DNA from: Promicromonospora thailandica
GTDB lineage: Bacteria > Actinomycetota > Actinomycetes > Actinomycetales > Cellulomonadaceae
Assembly: GCF_024171955.1 (NCBI RefSeq)
Contig: NZ_JAMTCS010000008.1
Location: forward strand, 124,001-188,000
Direction of reading: 5' to 3'
Length of the DNA stretch: 64,000 bases
Positions 1 to 8,570 of the stretch are shown here, piece after piece (position 1 is the stretch's first letter; every line of letters begins with the position of its first letter). The notes beneath the pieces are model-generated. The model did no database searches and was not told the origin of the DNA. It was given only the letters and a program-made list of their open reading frames with translations. The position numbers were made by a program, and so were the translations under genes.

Positions 1-348
1 GTCGGGGTGGATCTGCGCGTGCACGCCCCCGCCGACCCGGACCCGCGCCTCGCCGATCTCCAGCACGTCCCCCGGGGACACCGCCTGCACCCGTTCGGCG
101 GGCGCACCGGCGGCGACCAGCGCCTCGACGGCGCTCGGCGGCGCCCACAGGCGCGCGTCGGTGCGGGTGCGCAGGTGCTCGACGACGGGGGCGGGGTCCA
201 GGTGGTCGATGTGGTCGTGCGTGACGAGCACGGCGGTCGCGTCGGTGAGGGCGGTGTCGTCGCTGAGGGATCCGGGGTCGAGGGTCAGGCGTGCGCCGTC
301 GGGCAGGGTGATGCCGACGCAGGCGTGACCGTGGAAGGTGAGCTGCAT
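1..348 (-). CDS. MBL-fold metal-dependent hydrolase, 3' end cut by the window
   Basis: 116 codons are readable from the ATG at 348 to the window edge without a stop. The protein opens with QLTFHGHAC and has a metallo-beta-lactamase metal motif HDHIDH at residues 44-49, followed by a short beta-rich stretch ending near HAQIHPD. This is the short MBL-fold family (UlaG/YtkL-like) whose substrates are mostly unknown. It is the last gene of the minus-strand run, 56 bp below the second MerR gene, and may be read from the same transcript. The C-terminal metal ligands lie outside the window, so activity cannot be judged. Confidence 0.85.
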   Translation of the reverse strand, partial: MQLTFHGHACVGITLPDGARLTLDPGSLSDDTALTDATAVLVTHDHIDHLDPAPVVEHLRTRTDARLWAPPSAVEALVAAGAPAERVQAVSPGDVLEIGEARVRVGGGVHAQIHPD

Positions 349-404
349 GCTCGCAGGCTACGCCTGCGAGCCGCGCGTGCCGGCCTGGGTGGGTGGGTGG
401 CGGG

Positions 405-1010
405 TCAGACGGCGGAGCGGGCGGCGCGGCGTCGGGCGAGCTCGTCGCCCGCGACGGCGGGGACGTGCTCGCCGTCCTGCGGGTCCTGGTCGCCCTGGTC
501 GATGGTCTCGGTGGGCATCTGGGACAGGGTGCCCTCGATCTCGCGCCAGACCCTGCCGACGGCGATGCCGAACACGCCCTGTCCGCCGGCGACGAGGTCG
601 ACGACCTCGTCGGGCGAGGTGCACTCGTAGACGCTGGCGCCGTCGGACATGAGGGTGATCTGGGCGAGGTCCTCCACGCCGCGTTCGCGCAGGGCGGTGA
701 CGGCGGTGCGGATCTGCTGCAGGGACACGCCGGTGTCCAGGAGCCGCTTGACGACCTTGAGCACGAGGATGTCGCGGAAGCTGTAGAGCCGGTGCGTGCC
801 GGAACCGGTGGCGGGCTTGATGCTGGGCTCCACCAGGCCGGTGCGGGCCCAGTAGTCGAGCTGACGGTAGGTGATCCCGGCGATGTGGCATGCCGTGGTG
901 CCTCGGTAGCCGGTCGTGGCGTCCTGCTCCGTCAGGTCCTCACCGAAGAGGAGACCCTGCGCGCCGTGCGGGACCGTAGCGCGTGTGGCTCTCTCACCGC
1001 TGGTGTTCAC
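405..1010 (-). CDS. MerR-family transcriptional regulator (second of the cluster)
   Basis: 201 aa. A winged-helix MerR DNA-binding region spans roughly residues 38-110, including ITYRQLDYWARTGLVEPS and a GTHRLYSFRDI wing. The tail is charged and has no obvious metal-binding cysteines. The start is GTG at 1010 with a strong AGGAGG upstream. Position after garA, ftsR and the DUF151 gene matches the second MerR of this conserved actinobacterial cluster (the Rv1830 position in M. tuberculosis). The effector is unknown. The 114 bp upstream may hold its own promoter. Confidence 0.9.
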   Translation of the reverse strand: MNTSGERATRATVPHGAQGLLFGEDLTEQDATTGYRGTTACHIAGITYRQLDYWARTGLVEPSIKPATGSGTHRLYSFRDILVLKVVKRLLDTGVSLQQIRTAVTALRERGVEDLAQITLMSDGASVYECTSPDEVVDLVAGGQGVFGIAVGRVWREIEGTLSQMPTETIDQGDQDPQDGEHVPAVAGDELARRRAARSAV

Positions 1011-1124
1011 TGTGCCTCCTGGGGTGTCGTGGCCACGCTATGGCGCGTCGAAGGTGATTTCAAAGATGCGCGCCGTGAAACGTCCCGGCGTGTCGCGAGA
1101 TGCCCGGCTGAGGCGGGTCTGGCG

Positions 1125-1631
1125 TCAGCCGTTGCGTCCGCCGCCGGGGCTCCCTCCGCCCGGGGGTCCGAGGAAGTCCTCGGGGGTGACGTGGTCGAGG
1201 AAGTCGCGGAAGCGTTCGACCTCGGCCTGCTGGTCGACGTCGACGATCTCGACGCCGGCCAGGGCGACGATCTCGGCGGAGCACAGGACGGGGCTGCCGG
1301 TGCGGACGGCCAGCGCGATGGCGTCCGAGGCGCGCGAGTCGAGGTGCACGCCGTTGCTCAGCACGAGCTCGGCGAAGTAGATGCCGCCCTCCAGGGCGAC
1401 GATCTCGACACGTTCGAGGGTGACGCCGACGGCGCCGAGGACGTCCCGCAGCAGGTCGTGCGTCATGGGGCGGGGGGTGGCCAGGCCGGCCTGGGCCATG
1501 GCGATGGCGCTGGCCTCGCGGGCGCCGATGACGATGGGGACGGCCAGGTCGGCGGCGCTGTCCAGCAGCAGCACCACGATCTCCTGATCGCGCTGCTGCT
1601 GTCTGACTCCGAGGATCTCGACGGGGACCAT
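1125..1631 (-). CDS. Bifunctional nuclease family protein (DUF151)
   Basis: 168 aa from ATG 1631; a GTG at 1652 would add 7 residues. The family pattern is clear: VPVEILGVR at the N-terminus, then VPIVIGAREASAIAMA, PRPMTHDLLRDVL, VEIVALEGGIYFAEL, and DSRASDAIALAVRTGSPV. The C-terminus has the usual FRDFLDHVTPEDF followed by a Gly-rich tail. DUF151 proteins are called bifunctional (DNase/RNase) nucleases from a plant homologue; the actinobacterial role is not established. It sits between the two MerR genes as in other Actinobacteria (Rv1829 position). Confidence 0.9.
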   Translation of the reverse strand: MVPVEILGVRQQQRDQEIVVLLLDSAADLAVPIVIGAREASAIAMAQAGLATPRPMTHDLLRDVLGAVGVTLERVEIVALEGGIYFAELVLSNGVHLDSRASDAIALAVRTGSPVLCSAEIVALAGVEIVDVDQQAEVERFRDFLDHVTPEDFLGPPGGGSPGGGRNG

Positions 1632-1786
1632 CGGTACGTCGTCCGGCCTCACTCTTTCACCGTACGGCGTCGGGCGGTCGCTCGTCGCGCGCTCGGGACA
1701 AGTTTTTGGTCACGTCGTGGTCCGCGCGCGGCGAGATCCTGGGCGGGCGCGGGTGAATCCCGGCGGCCAGGGGTCGGGTGGGGCGC

Positions 1787-2539
1787 TCAGGCGAGGTCGT
1801 CGATGCCCTGCCGGATCCACGCGGCGTGCAGGCGGGTGAACAGCTCGCCCATCTCGCCGGCCATGCTGGCGGCGCGGCCGCGGGCGGCGGAGGCCTGCTG
1901 GCTGCGCAGGGGGGCGACGACCTGGTCGACGAGGGTGACCTGCCGGTCGGCGGCGGTGCGGAAGGAGCGCAGGTGCCGTGGTTCGATGCCGTACTGGGAC
2001 AGGGCGCCGGCGATGCGGGCGACGTCGACGGCCGCGGACCCGAAGGTGCCGCCCGTGGCGGGCAGGAGCCCGGCGCGGGCGAGGTCGTCGACGAACTCCT
2101 CGGTGACGCCCGCGGCCTCGGCGACCGACCGCGCGGTCCACCGGCGGCGTGCGGGGGCGCCGGTGGTGGCCAGGCGTGGTGCGGGGTGCTCCGCCGAGTC
2201 GGGGTCGGCGTCCATCGCGGCCAGGCGTTCCTTGATGGCCTTCAGCGGCATGTAGCTGTCGCGCTGCTCGGTCAGCACGAAGCGCAGCCGCTCGACGTCG
2301 GCCTGGCTGTACTGCCGGTAGCCCGAGGGGGTGCGCACGGGTTCGATCAGGCCCTGCTCCTCCAGGAAGCGGAGCTTGGAGTGCGACACGTTCGCGAACT
2401 CCTGGCCCAGGGCGCGCAGGACGTCGCTGATGCGCATCGTGGCCTGCCGGGAGATGCCCCGGGGCCAGGGCGTGGCGGCGTCGTCGGCGCCGCGACCCCG
2501 CTCGGGGTCGCGGCCGGCGCGTGCGGCGCCCGCGGTCAC
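1787..2539 (-). CDS. ftsR: MerR-family regulator FtsR
   Basis: About 250 aa from GTG 2539, whose GTGA overlaps the garA stop; an ATG at 2563 would lengthen it by 8 aa. The MerR domain covers MRISDVLRALGQEF, SKLRFLEEQGLIEP and PSGYRQYSQADVERLRFVL, followed by a dimerisation helix (MPLKAIKERLAAM) and a long C-terminal part. The homologue directly downstream of the FHA gene (FtsR in Corynebacterium glutamicum, Rv1828 in M. tuberculosis) activates ftsZ and cell division; the same role here is inferred from synteny. Translation is probably coupled to garA. Confidence 0.88.
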   Translation of the reverse strand: MTAGAARAGRDPERGRGADDAATPWPRGISRQATMRISDVLRALGQEFANVSHSKLRFLEEQGLIEPVRTPSGYRQYSQADVERLRFVLTEQRDSYMPLKAIKERLAAMDADPDSAEHPAPRLATTGAPARRRWTARSVAEAAGVTEEFVDDLARAGLLPATGGTFGSAAVDVARIAGALSQYGIEPRHLRSFRTAADRQVTLVDQVVAPLRSQQASAARGRAASMAGEMGELFTRLHAAWIRQGIDDLA

Positions 2540-3009
2540 GGGGCGGGCGTCCCCGCGGCCCACTGCGCCGGTGCCTGGGGGCTGGCGTGGAACGTGAGCC
2601 GGAACTTGCCGATCTGCACCTCGTCGCCCGTGACGAGCGTCGCGGCGTCGATGCGCCCGCGGTTGACGTAGGTGCCGTTCAGGGAGCCGATGTCGCGTAC
2701 GACGAACGAGTCGCCCTCACGCACGAACTCGGCGTGCTTGCGGGACACGGTGACATCGTCCAGGAAGATGTCGGCCTGCTCGCTGCGCCCCGCGACCGCA
2801 CGGCCGGTGTCCAGGAGGAAGCGGGCGCCGAACCCCGGGCCGCGCTGCACGATCAGCAGGGCGGAGTGCCGCGGCAGGGCGGCGACGGCTGCGGCTTCTT
2901 CCGGGCTGAGCGCCGTGCGGGGCGCCTGCTCGTCGGAGGTCGGGAACGCGATGCGACCCAGGTTGGCCGTAGTATCGGGCCCGACCGGATGGGCGCTGGG
3001 GTCCGTCAT
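2536..3009 (-). CDS. garA: FHA-domain metabolic regulator GarA/OdhI
   Basis: 157 aa. ATG 3009 is chosen because GAGGAG lies just upstream, although the frame is open further. The N-terminus carries PDTTANL (Thr13-Thr14), in the position of the ETT motif phosphorylated by PknB/PknG in GarA/OdhI, here with Asp for Glu. The FHA domain follows: GRSEQADIFLDD, VSRKHAEF, GSLNGTYVN. In the family the unphosphorylated protein binds and inhibits 2-oxoglutarate dehydrogenase. The gcvH gene that lies beside garA in mycobacteria is missing here. The 173 bp upstream probably hold its promoter. Confidence 0.93.
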   Translation of the reverse strand: MTDPSAHPVGPDTTANLGRIAFPTSDEQAPRTALSPEEAAAVAALPRHSALLIVQRGPGFGARFLLDTGRAVAGRSEQADIFLDDVTVSRKHAEFVREGDSFVVRDIGSLNGTYVNRGRIDAATLVTGDEVQIGKFRLTFHASPQAPAQWAAGTPAP

Positions 3010-3182
3010 CAGGTCTCCTCGGGTGCGGGGGTGGGATGCTTGCGGGTACTGCTGTCCGGTCAACGCCTGGGGCGCCTGCCGGGTTCCACTCAACCTACCT
3101 TGATCAGGTTCGGAGCGGGAACCGGGGCCGGGGAACCAACCCGGATAAAACTACCCACGTCAGAGCGGTTGCGCATGCCGGC

Positions 3183-3956
3183 TCACCCGTCCTCGGGCTC
3201 GGCGTGCTCCGGCTCGCCCGGAATCCGGACCGCATCCACCGTGACCTGGTCGGACACCGTGGTGACGGCCTCCCCGCCCTCGTCCCGGACGCGGGGCAGC
3301 GCACCGCCGGGGATCTCCAGGGCGCGGTCGATGGTCTGCGGGTCGCCGATCACCGTCCACTCGTACGGGGAGGCGACCGCGGCGCCGTCGAGCACGACAC
3401 CGCCGCCCGAGTCCACGAAGTAGCTCGTGGTCACCAGCCGCACCCCGTTCATCTCGATCGCCTCCGCACCCGCGTTGCGCAGCTCCTCCAGCAGGTTGAA
3501 CAGCACCTGCGCCTCCAGCGGCCTGGCGCCGTCGGCCACATGGATCTGCACGCCCGGACCCTGCGCGGGCAGGCGGCCCGACAGGATCCCCTCCTGCTCG
3601 GCGCGCTGCCGCGCCAGGTCCCGCGCCGCCTGGTCCCGGCCGTCGGCCGAGCGCAGGTCGTCCCGGATCTCCTCCAGGTCCGAGACCTCCGCGTCGAGCT
3701 GGTCGGCCCGCTGCGTCACCTCGTCCAGGAGCCGCACCAGCTCGTCCTGCCGCAGCCCGCTGAGCTGGTCACCGGTCGACTGCCCCACCTGCACCGCCAG
3801 CGCGAACCCCAGCAGCAGGCACAGCAGCCCCGTCAGCAGCTCCGAGCGCGTGCCCCGGGGGCGCAGCAGCCGCGCCAGGCGCCGCCACCCCGACACCTGC
3901 CGCTCCGGCGCCTCGGGCGTCTCGGGTGTCTCGGGTGTCTCGTCGTCCACGCTCAC
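3183..3956 (-). CDS. DUF881 membrane-anchored protein (second copy)
   Basis: 257 aa from a GTG that overlaps the sbp stop as GTGA. There is a Thr/Pro/Glu-rich cytoplasmic head (ETPETPETPEAPE), one TM segment (about residues 40-60, LLTGLLCLLLGFALAVQ), a predicted coiled coil (about 65-115) and a DUF881 alpha/beta domain with the family-typical NLLEELRNAGAEAIEMNGVR. DUF881 proteins flanking Sbp are an actinobacterial hallmark (Rv1823/Rv1825), thought to be linked to division or the envelope. Catalysis is not known. Confidence 0.9.
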   Translation of the reverse strand: MSVDDETPETPETPEAPERQVSGWRRLARLLRPRGTRSELLTGLLCLLLGFALAVQVGQSTGDQLSGLRQDELVRLLDEVTQRADQLDAEVSDLEEIRDDLRSADGRDQAARDLARQRAEQEGILSGRLPAQGPGVQIHVADGARPLEAQVLFNLLEELRNAGAEAIEMNGVRLVTTSYFVDSGGGVVLDGAAVASPYEWTVIGDPQTIDRALEIPGGALPRVRDEGGEAVTTVSDQVTVDAVRIPGEPEHAEPEDG

Positions 3957-4285
3957 GCCTTGAAGATGTGCCGGCGGATCGAGGCCGCGTTCGAGAAGAT
4001 GCGGATACCCAGCACCACCACGACCGCCGTCGACAGCTGCCCGCCCACACCGAGCTGGTCCCCCAGGAACACGATGAACGCCGCCACCACCACGTTCGAC
4101 AGGAACGACACCAGGAACACCTTGTCGTCGAACAGGCCGTCCAGCATCGCCCGGAACCCGCCGAACAACGCGTCCAGCGCCGCCACCACCGCGATGGGCA
4201 GGTACGGCTGCAGCACCAGCGGCACCGTCGGCTGCAGCACCAGCCCCGCGACCACCCCGATCACCAGCCCGACGATCGCGATCAT
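3953..4285 (-). CDS. sbp: Small basic protein Sbp (DUF1290)
   Basis: 110 aa with three hydrophobic segments (MIAIVGLVIGVVAGLV, LPIAVVAALDALFGG, VSFLSNVVVAAFIVFLG) and the family signature FLVSFLSNVVVAAFIVFLGD. The C-terminus is basic (SIRRHIFKA). It overlaps both flanking DUF881 genes by four bases, so all three are probably translated together. The first gene of this type was found near ftsZ in Bacillus; in Actinobacteria it always sits between DUF881 genes. The molecular function is unknown. Confidence 0.93.
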   Translation of the reverse strand: MIAIVGLVIGVVAGLVLQPTVPLVLQPYLPIAVVAALDALFGGFRAMLDGLFDDKVFLVSFLSNVVVAAFIVFLGDQLGVGGQLSTAVVVVLGIRIFSNAASIRRHIFKA

Positions 4286-5196
4286 CCGTCCTCCTCCTCG
4301 GGTCCCGCACCCGGCCGGGGCACGTGCGCGTACCGCAGCGTCGGAGAGCCCGCACCCGGCAGGAACATCTCCTCGCTCGTGGTCACCTCGTTCTTGATGT
4401 CGTACTCCGCGCTCAACAGCTGCAGGAAACCCAGCCCCGCCGACCGCGCGAACTCCACCTGCATGTCCTCCGGGTCACCGACCGCCTCGATCGTGTACGT
4501 CGGACCGTTCAACGGCTGCAGGTCCACCAGGATCGCGTCCCCCGCGTTCCGGATCGCCGACAGCGACGTCAGCCGCTGGTCGTTCACCGCCACGGCCTCC
4601 GCGCCCGCCGCCCACAGCTCGTTCACCACGAACTGCACGTCCGCGTCCCGCACCCGCGACTCCGCCGGCGCGTCCCCCGGCTCCACCAGCCCACCACCCG
4701 ACCCGTCCGTCAGCCGCACCACCAGACCCGGACCCCGCACCGCGACCGCACCGTTCACCCACCGGTCCAGCGCACTGATCTCCAGCAGCGCCGACGGCAG
4801 CACCCCCGCGCCCTGCAACCCGTCCACCTCCGCGCTCAGGGCCGCCGCACGACCCGACAACGCCTCCACCTGCCCGCCACGCTCCCTGATCTGCTCGATC
4901 AGCAGCGCACGACCCCGCGACACCTCCGGCTGCGGCGCTCGCAGGTCCAGGACCGCCACCGTCGTCGCCGCCCCGAGGACCGCCGCGACCAGCAGCATCG
5001 TCAGCACCCCCGGCAGACGCCGTCGTGCCGGGGCCACGCCCGTCGTGCCGTCGGCCGCCGCGGCCGCCCGCGCGCGACGCTCCGCCATGAGCGCGTACCC
5101 CGGGTCCAAGGGGGCCTCGGTGACCTCCCGCAGGAGCGTCATCGACTCGTCCGGACGCCGTCCCACGGACCGCACCGGCCCACCGGGAGCCGTCAC
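4282..5196 (-). CDS. DUF881 membrane-anchored protein (first copy)
   Basis: 304 aa if read from GTG 5196, which overlaps the stop of the phosphatidyltransferase gene; an internal ATG at 5142 would give 286 aa. An Ala/Arg-rich cytoplasmic head precedes one TM (LPGVLTMLLVAAVLGAATTVAVL), then a coiled coil and the DUF881 domain (FVVNELWAAGAEAVAVNDQRLTS). It resembles the 3183-3956 protein across the second half, so the two are paralogues. Third codon positions are strongly G-biased here, like its minus-strand neighbours. Confidence 0.88.
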   Translation of the reverse strand: MTAPGGPVRSVGRRPDESMTLLREVTEAPLDPGYALMAERRARAAAAADGTTGVAPARRRLPGVLTMLLVAAVLGAATTVAVLDLRAPQPEVSRGRALLIEQIRERGGQVEALSGRAAALSAEVDGLQGAGVLPSALLEISALDRWVNGAVAVRGPGLVVRLTDGSGGGLVEPGDAPAESRVRDADVQFVVNELWAAGAEAVAVNDQRLTSLSAIRNAGDAILVDLQPLNGPTYTIEAVGDPEDMQVEFARSAGLGFLQLLSAEYDIKNEVTTSEEMFLPGAGSPTLRYAHVPRPGAGPEEEDG

Positions 5197-5747
5197 GACC
5201 CCGCCACCAGCCGGCGCACCTGCGCCACGTACTGCAGACCCGCCAGCCAGTACAGGCCCACACCCCACCAGGTGAACGCCCAGCCCACCACGTGCGCCAC
5301 GGCCCCCAGCCAGCCCGGCACCTCCGCCAGCAGCAGCAACGGGAACGCGTACAGCAGGGCGAACGTCGCCACCTTGCCCACCATGCTCACGTTCAGCGTC
5401 CCGTACCCCAGCCGGGCCAGCACCGGCACCGTCAGCGCCAGCAGCACGTCCCGCGCCACGATCGCCACCACCAGCCACAGCGGCACCACCTCGCGCCACG
5501 CCAGGCCGATCAACGTCACGAAGATGAACAACCGGTCCGCCAGCGGGTCCAGCATCTGCCCCAGCCGCGTCACCTGGTTCAGCCGTCGGGCCAGCACACC
5601 GTCGAGCCAGTCCGACACCCCCGACACCGCGAGCACCAGCAACGCCCAGCCGTCCGCGCCCACCACGATCAGCCAAGCGAAGACCGGCACGAGCGCCAGC
5701 CGCACCAGGCTGATCACGTTGGGCACGGTCAGCACCCGGGAGCTCAT
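5193..5747 (-). CDS. CDP-alcohol phosphatidyltransferase (PgsA-type)
   Basis: 184 aa from ATG 5747, eight codons shorter than the longest open frame; GGCGGAG lies immediately upstream. The catalytic CDP-alcohol transferase motif is intact: SDWLDGVLARR followed by LGQMLDPLADR, giving the DG..AR...G...D...D arrangement. Multiple TM helices follow. The substrate (glycerol 3-phosphate, inositol phosphate or another alcohol) cannot be read from sequence; the cluster position equals M. tuberculosis pgsA2. It is the first gene of the minus-strand operon that runs to garA. Confidence 0.9.
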   Translation of the reverse strand: MSSRVLTVPNVISLVRLALVPVFAWLIVVGADGWALLVLAVSGVSDWLDGVLARRLNQVTRLGQMLDPLADRLFIFVTLIGLAWREVVPLWLVVAIVARDVLLALTVPVLARLGYGTLNVSMVGKVATFALLYAFPLLLLAEVPGWLGAVAHVVGWAFTWWGVGLYWLAGLQYVAQVRRLVAGS

Positions 5748-6066
5748 CTCCGCCCCAGTGGACACGCACACCGCCCTTGCTCACGCCGGTTCGTCTCGGC
5801 CGCCATCCTACGGTGCAGCCCTTGCGTATACGCACTGGCACGCCGTCGTGCCGCACGTCACGCCCACCACCCCTGTGCCTGAGCACCCCGCACCCGATAG
5901 GGTAGGGACACATCCCCTTGGAGTTCGTCGTCTTCCCATGTGCGCACACACCGTGCGAGACAAGGCCCGCAGCCCGCTGCGGGGAAGGTGTTTCGGGAGC
6001 GAGCGACGCGAGGGCCCTCACCTCGGCCCCGACTCCCCCACCCGACGACGAACGGTGCACCACTGC
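5748..6066. other. Divergent intergenic region, pgsA-like / DEAD-box helicase
   Basis: 319 bp with no credible gene. It holds a perfect 12-bp palindrome TGCGTATACGCA (5823-5834) and, towards the helicase, a possible -10 region in GATAGGGTAGGGAC near 5896. If transcription starts there, the helicase mRNA has a leader of roughly 150 nt, rich in GC hairpins. Long leaders are common for cold-inducible RNA helicases, but nothing here proves such control. Confidence 0.4.
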
Positions 6067-7986
6067 ATGTCTCTCGACACCCCTGACCTGATCACGCCTA
6101 CCCCGGACACCGACCAGGCCACCGCCCCCACCGGGCACACCACCACCGAAGCCCCCGAAGCCACGACCGACCAGGCCCCCCAGCCCACCGGCCCCACCTT
6201 CGCCAGCCTCGACCTGCCCGCACCCCTCATGGCAGCCGTCGACCAGCTCGGCTTCGTCACCCCCTCCGCCATCCAGGCGCGCGCCATCCCCGAGCTCCTC
6301 GCAGGCCGCGACATCACCGGCGTCGCCCAGACCGGAACCGGCAAGACCGCCGCCTTCGGCCTCCCCCTCCTCGCCGCCGTCGACCCCGCCCTGCGCAAGG
6401 TCCAGGCCCTCGTCCTGACCCCCACCCGCGAGCTCGCCATGCAGGTCGCCGACGCCATCGAGTCCTTCGCCAGCAAGATGGACGACGTCCGCGTCCTGCC
6501 CGTCTACGGCGGCGCACCCTACGTCCCCCAGCAGCGCGCCCTCCGCGACGGCGTCCACGTCGTCGTCGGCACCCCCGGCCGCATCAAGGACCACCTCGAA
6601 CGCGGCGCCCTCAACCTCGACGACATCCGCTTCCTCGTCCTCGACGAAGCAGACGAGATGCTCCGCATGGGCTTCGCCGAAGACGTCGAGGAGATCTTCG
6701 GCCAGGCCCCCGCCAAGCGCCAGGTCGCCCTCTTCTCCGCGACCATGCCCCCCGCCATCCGCAAGGTCGCCGACCAGCACCTCACCGACCCGGTCCAGAT
6801 CGCCGTCGCCCGGCAGTCCTCCACCGTCACCGCCGTCCGCCAGACCTACGCCGTCGTCCCCTTCCGCCACAAGGTCGGCTCCCTCGCCCGCGTCCTCGCC
6901 ACCTCCGACGCCGACGCCGCCATCGTCTTCACCCGCACCCGCGGCGCAGCAGAAGACGTCGGCTCCGCCCTCGTCGAGAAGGGCATCTCCGCCGCCACCA
7001 TCTCCGGCGACGTCGCCCAGAAGGAACGCGAGAAGATCGTCGAACGCCTCCGCACCGGAGCCCTCGACGTCCTCGTCGCCACCGACGTCGCCGCCCGCGG
7101 CCTCGACGTCGACCGCATCGGACTCGTCGTCAACTTCGACGTCCCCGGCGAACCCGAGGCCTACGTCCACCGCATCGGCCGCACCGGCCGCGCCGGACGC
7201 ACCGGCGAAGCCCTCACCTTCGTCACCCCCCACGAACGCGGCAAGCTCCGCTCCATCGAGCGCACCATCCGCGCACAGCTCGAAGAAGTCGACATCCCCT
7301 CCCCCAAGGACGTCTCCGCCCACCGCGTCAAGCGCACCCTCGACAAGGTCGCCGCACGCCGCGAAGCCGGACGCCTCGAGATGTACACCGACCTCATCCG
7401 CACCTACACCCAGGACAACGACATCGACCCCCTCGACGTCGCCGCAGCCATCGCGGCGCTCGCGGTCGGTGACGACGGTCCGCGGGCCCGGGCGGAGCAG
7501 GAGGAGTACGAGCGCGAGCGGGCCGAGGCCAAGGCCGCGGCGGCCCGGCGCACGAGCCGGGACGGCGACCGCCACGACCGGTCCTCGGGGTTCTCGCGCG
7601 GCCGGTCCGAGGGTGAGCGCGGCATCCGCCGTCCGGCCCGCGGCACCCGGTACCGCATCGCCGTCGGGCACACGCACGGCGTGCAGCCGGGCGGGATCGT
7701 CGGCGCGCTGACGGGCGAGGGCGGCATCACCGGCGCCGACGTCGGCAAGATCGACATCTTCGGCAGCTTCTCGCTGGTGGACATCACCGCCCCGCTCGAC
7801 AACGAGGCCCTGGACCGCCTGGCCCGGGCCCGCGTGGCCGGCAAGCCGCTGCGCATCACGCTCGACCGTGGCGCCCCGCGCGGCGGAGAGCGCGGCCCGC
7901 GCGGCGGCGGCGACCACCGTCGTCCCGACGGCGACCGCGGCCCCCGCGGCCGCACCCCGCAGTGGGAGGCACGCAGCTCCCGCTGA
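6067..7986 (+). CDS. deaD: DEAD-box ATP-dependent RNA helicase (DeaD/CsdA type)
   Basis: 639 aa. After a Thr/Pro-rich leader come the Q motif (F46 region, PSAIQARAIP), Walker A QTGTGKT (about 88-94), PTRELA, TPGR, DEAD, SAT, the helicase C domain with ARGLDV and HRIGRTGRAGR, and a C-terminal DbpA-like RNA-binding domain (about 545-615), ending in an RGG-like tail. These are the marks of DeaD/CsdA enzymes that remodel structured RNA and assist 50S assembly. The start ATG lacks a clear Shine-Dalgarno. Codons end almost uniformly in C up to about 7450 and then switch to mixed C/G. Confidence 0.95.
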   Translation: MSLDTPDLITPTPDTDQATAPTGHTTTEAPEATTDQAPQPTGPTFASLDLPAPLMAAVDQLGFVTPSAIQARAIPELLAGRDITGVAQTGTGKTAAFGLPLLAAVDPALRKVQALVLTPTRELAMQVADAIESFASKMDDVRVLPVYGGAPYVPQQRALRDGVHVVVGTPGRIKDHLERGALNLDDIRFLVLDEADEMLRMGFAEDVEEIFGQAPAKRQVALFSATMPPAIRKVADQHLTDPVQIAVARQSSTVTAVRQTYAVVPFRHKVGSLARVLATSDADAAIVFTRTRGAAEDVGSALVEKGISAATISGDVAQKEREKIVERLRTGALDVLVATDVAARGLDVDRIGLVVNFDVPGEPEAYVHRIGRTGRAGRTGEALTFVTPHERGKLRSIERTIRAQLEEVDIPSPKDVSAHRVKRTLDKVAARREAGRLEMYTDLIRTYTQDNDIDPLDVAAAIAALAVGDDGPRARAEQEEYERERAEAKAAAARRTSRDGDRHDRSSGFSRGRSEGERGIRRPARGTRYRIAVGHTHGVQPGGIVGALTGEGGITGADVGKIDIFGSFSLVDITAPLDNEALDRLARARVAGKPLRITLDRGAPRGGERGPRGGGDHRRPDGDRGPRGRTPQWEARSSR

Positions 7987-7993
7987 CCCGCGT

Positions 7994-8038
7994 ATGACAG
8001 CGGCCCCGACCCTCGGTGAGGGACGGGGCCGCTGTCAT
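7994..8038. terminator. Long hairpin between convergent genes
   Basis: A perfect 15-bp inverted repeat (7994-8008 with 8024-8038; arms begin ATGACAGCGG) encloses a loop that can itself pair (CCCTC with GAGGG). There is no U tract, as is usual in GC-rich Actinobacteria. It lies eight bases after the helicase stop and before the convergent PH-domain gene, so it probably serves the helicase and perhaps both. Confidence 0.75.
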
Positions 8039-8091
8039 GTCTGCCCGCGACATCTCCACCCGCATCGGCTCCGCTGCCCCGGCCGGCGTGT

Positions 8092-8568
8092 CTAGGTCCG
8101 GTCCGGGGCCTCGCCCAGCTCCGCGACGAGCGCCACCAGCCGGCGCGCCTCCGCCATGCCGTGCTCGCCGTCGGCCCGCTGGATGCCCATGACGGCGAGC
8201 ACATCGCCGTCGGCCAGGTCGAGGTGCACCCACGGGTCGTTGGGACCGAACCGGACCGTCACGATCTCCGGCCACGCCAGCCGGCGGCTGGACGCGTAGT
8301 TCACGACCGTGAGCCCCTCGGGGTCCGGTATGGCGCGCACCGCCCCGAACCGCCACGCGATCACGGCGCCCAGCAGCCCGAACACGATGATCGCCACCCG
8401 GTTCGCGGTGTCCGCGCCCTGCCCGGTCGCCGCCAGGGCCACGAACGTGCAGCCGCCGGCCGAGAGCAGTGCGAGACCGTACGCCACCGGCGTGCCGAAC
8501 CGGCCCCGGAAGGTCCGGAACCGGTGCGCGGCCCGGTCAGGGCCGGCGGCGCTGGATCCCGCGGCCAC
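8092..8568 (-). CDS. PH-domain-containing membrane protein
   Basis: 158 aa with two TM segments (FGTPVAYGLALLSAGGCTFVALA and VAIIVFGLLGAVIAWRFG) followed by a small beta-rich domain (LTVVNYASSRRLAWPEIVTVRFG, PWVHLDLADGD) of the bacterial PH type. A gene of this kind directly downstream of hisG is common in Actinobacteria. It starts 2 bp after the hisG stop and is therefore probably in the hisE-hisG transcript. The ligand is unknown. Confidence 0.8.
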   Translation of the reverse strand: MAAGSSAAGPDRAAHRFRTFRGRFGTPVAYGLALLSAGGCTFVALAATGQGADTANRVAIIVFGLLGAVIAWRFGAVRAIPDPEGLTVVNYASSRRLAWPEIVTVRFGPNDPWVHLDLADGDVLAVMGIQRADGEHGMAEARRLVALVAELGEAPDRT

Positions 8569-8570
8569 TG

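Noticed and set aside
4282-7917. 1211-codon minus-strand ORF opposite the DEAD-box helicase
   Set aside because: Only the part below 5196 is real (DUF881). The rest is Gly/Asp/Glu/Val-rich antisense sequence of the helicase gene, as expected from its C-ending codons in high-GC DNA.
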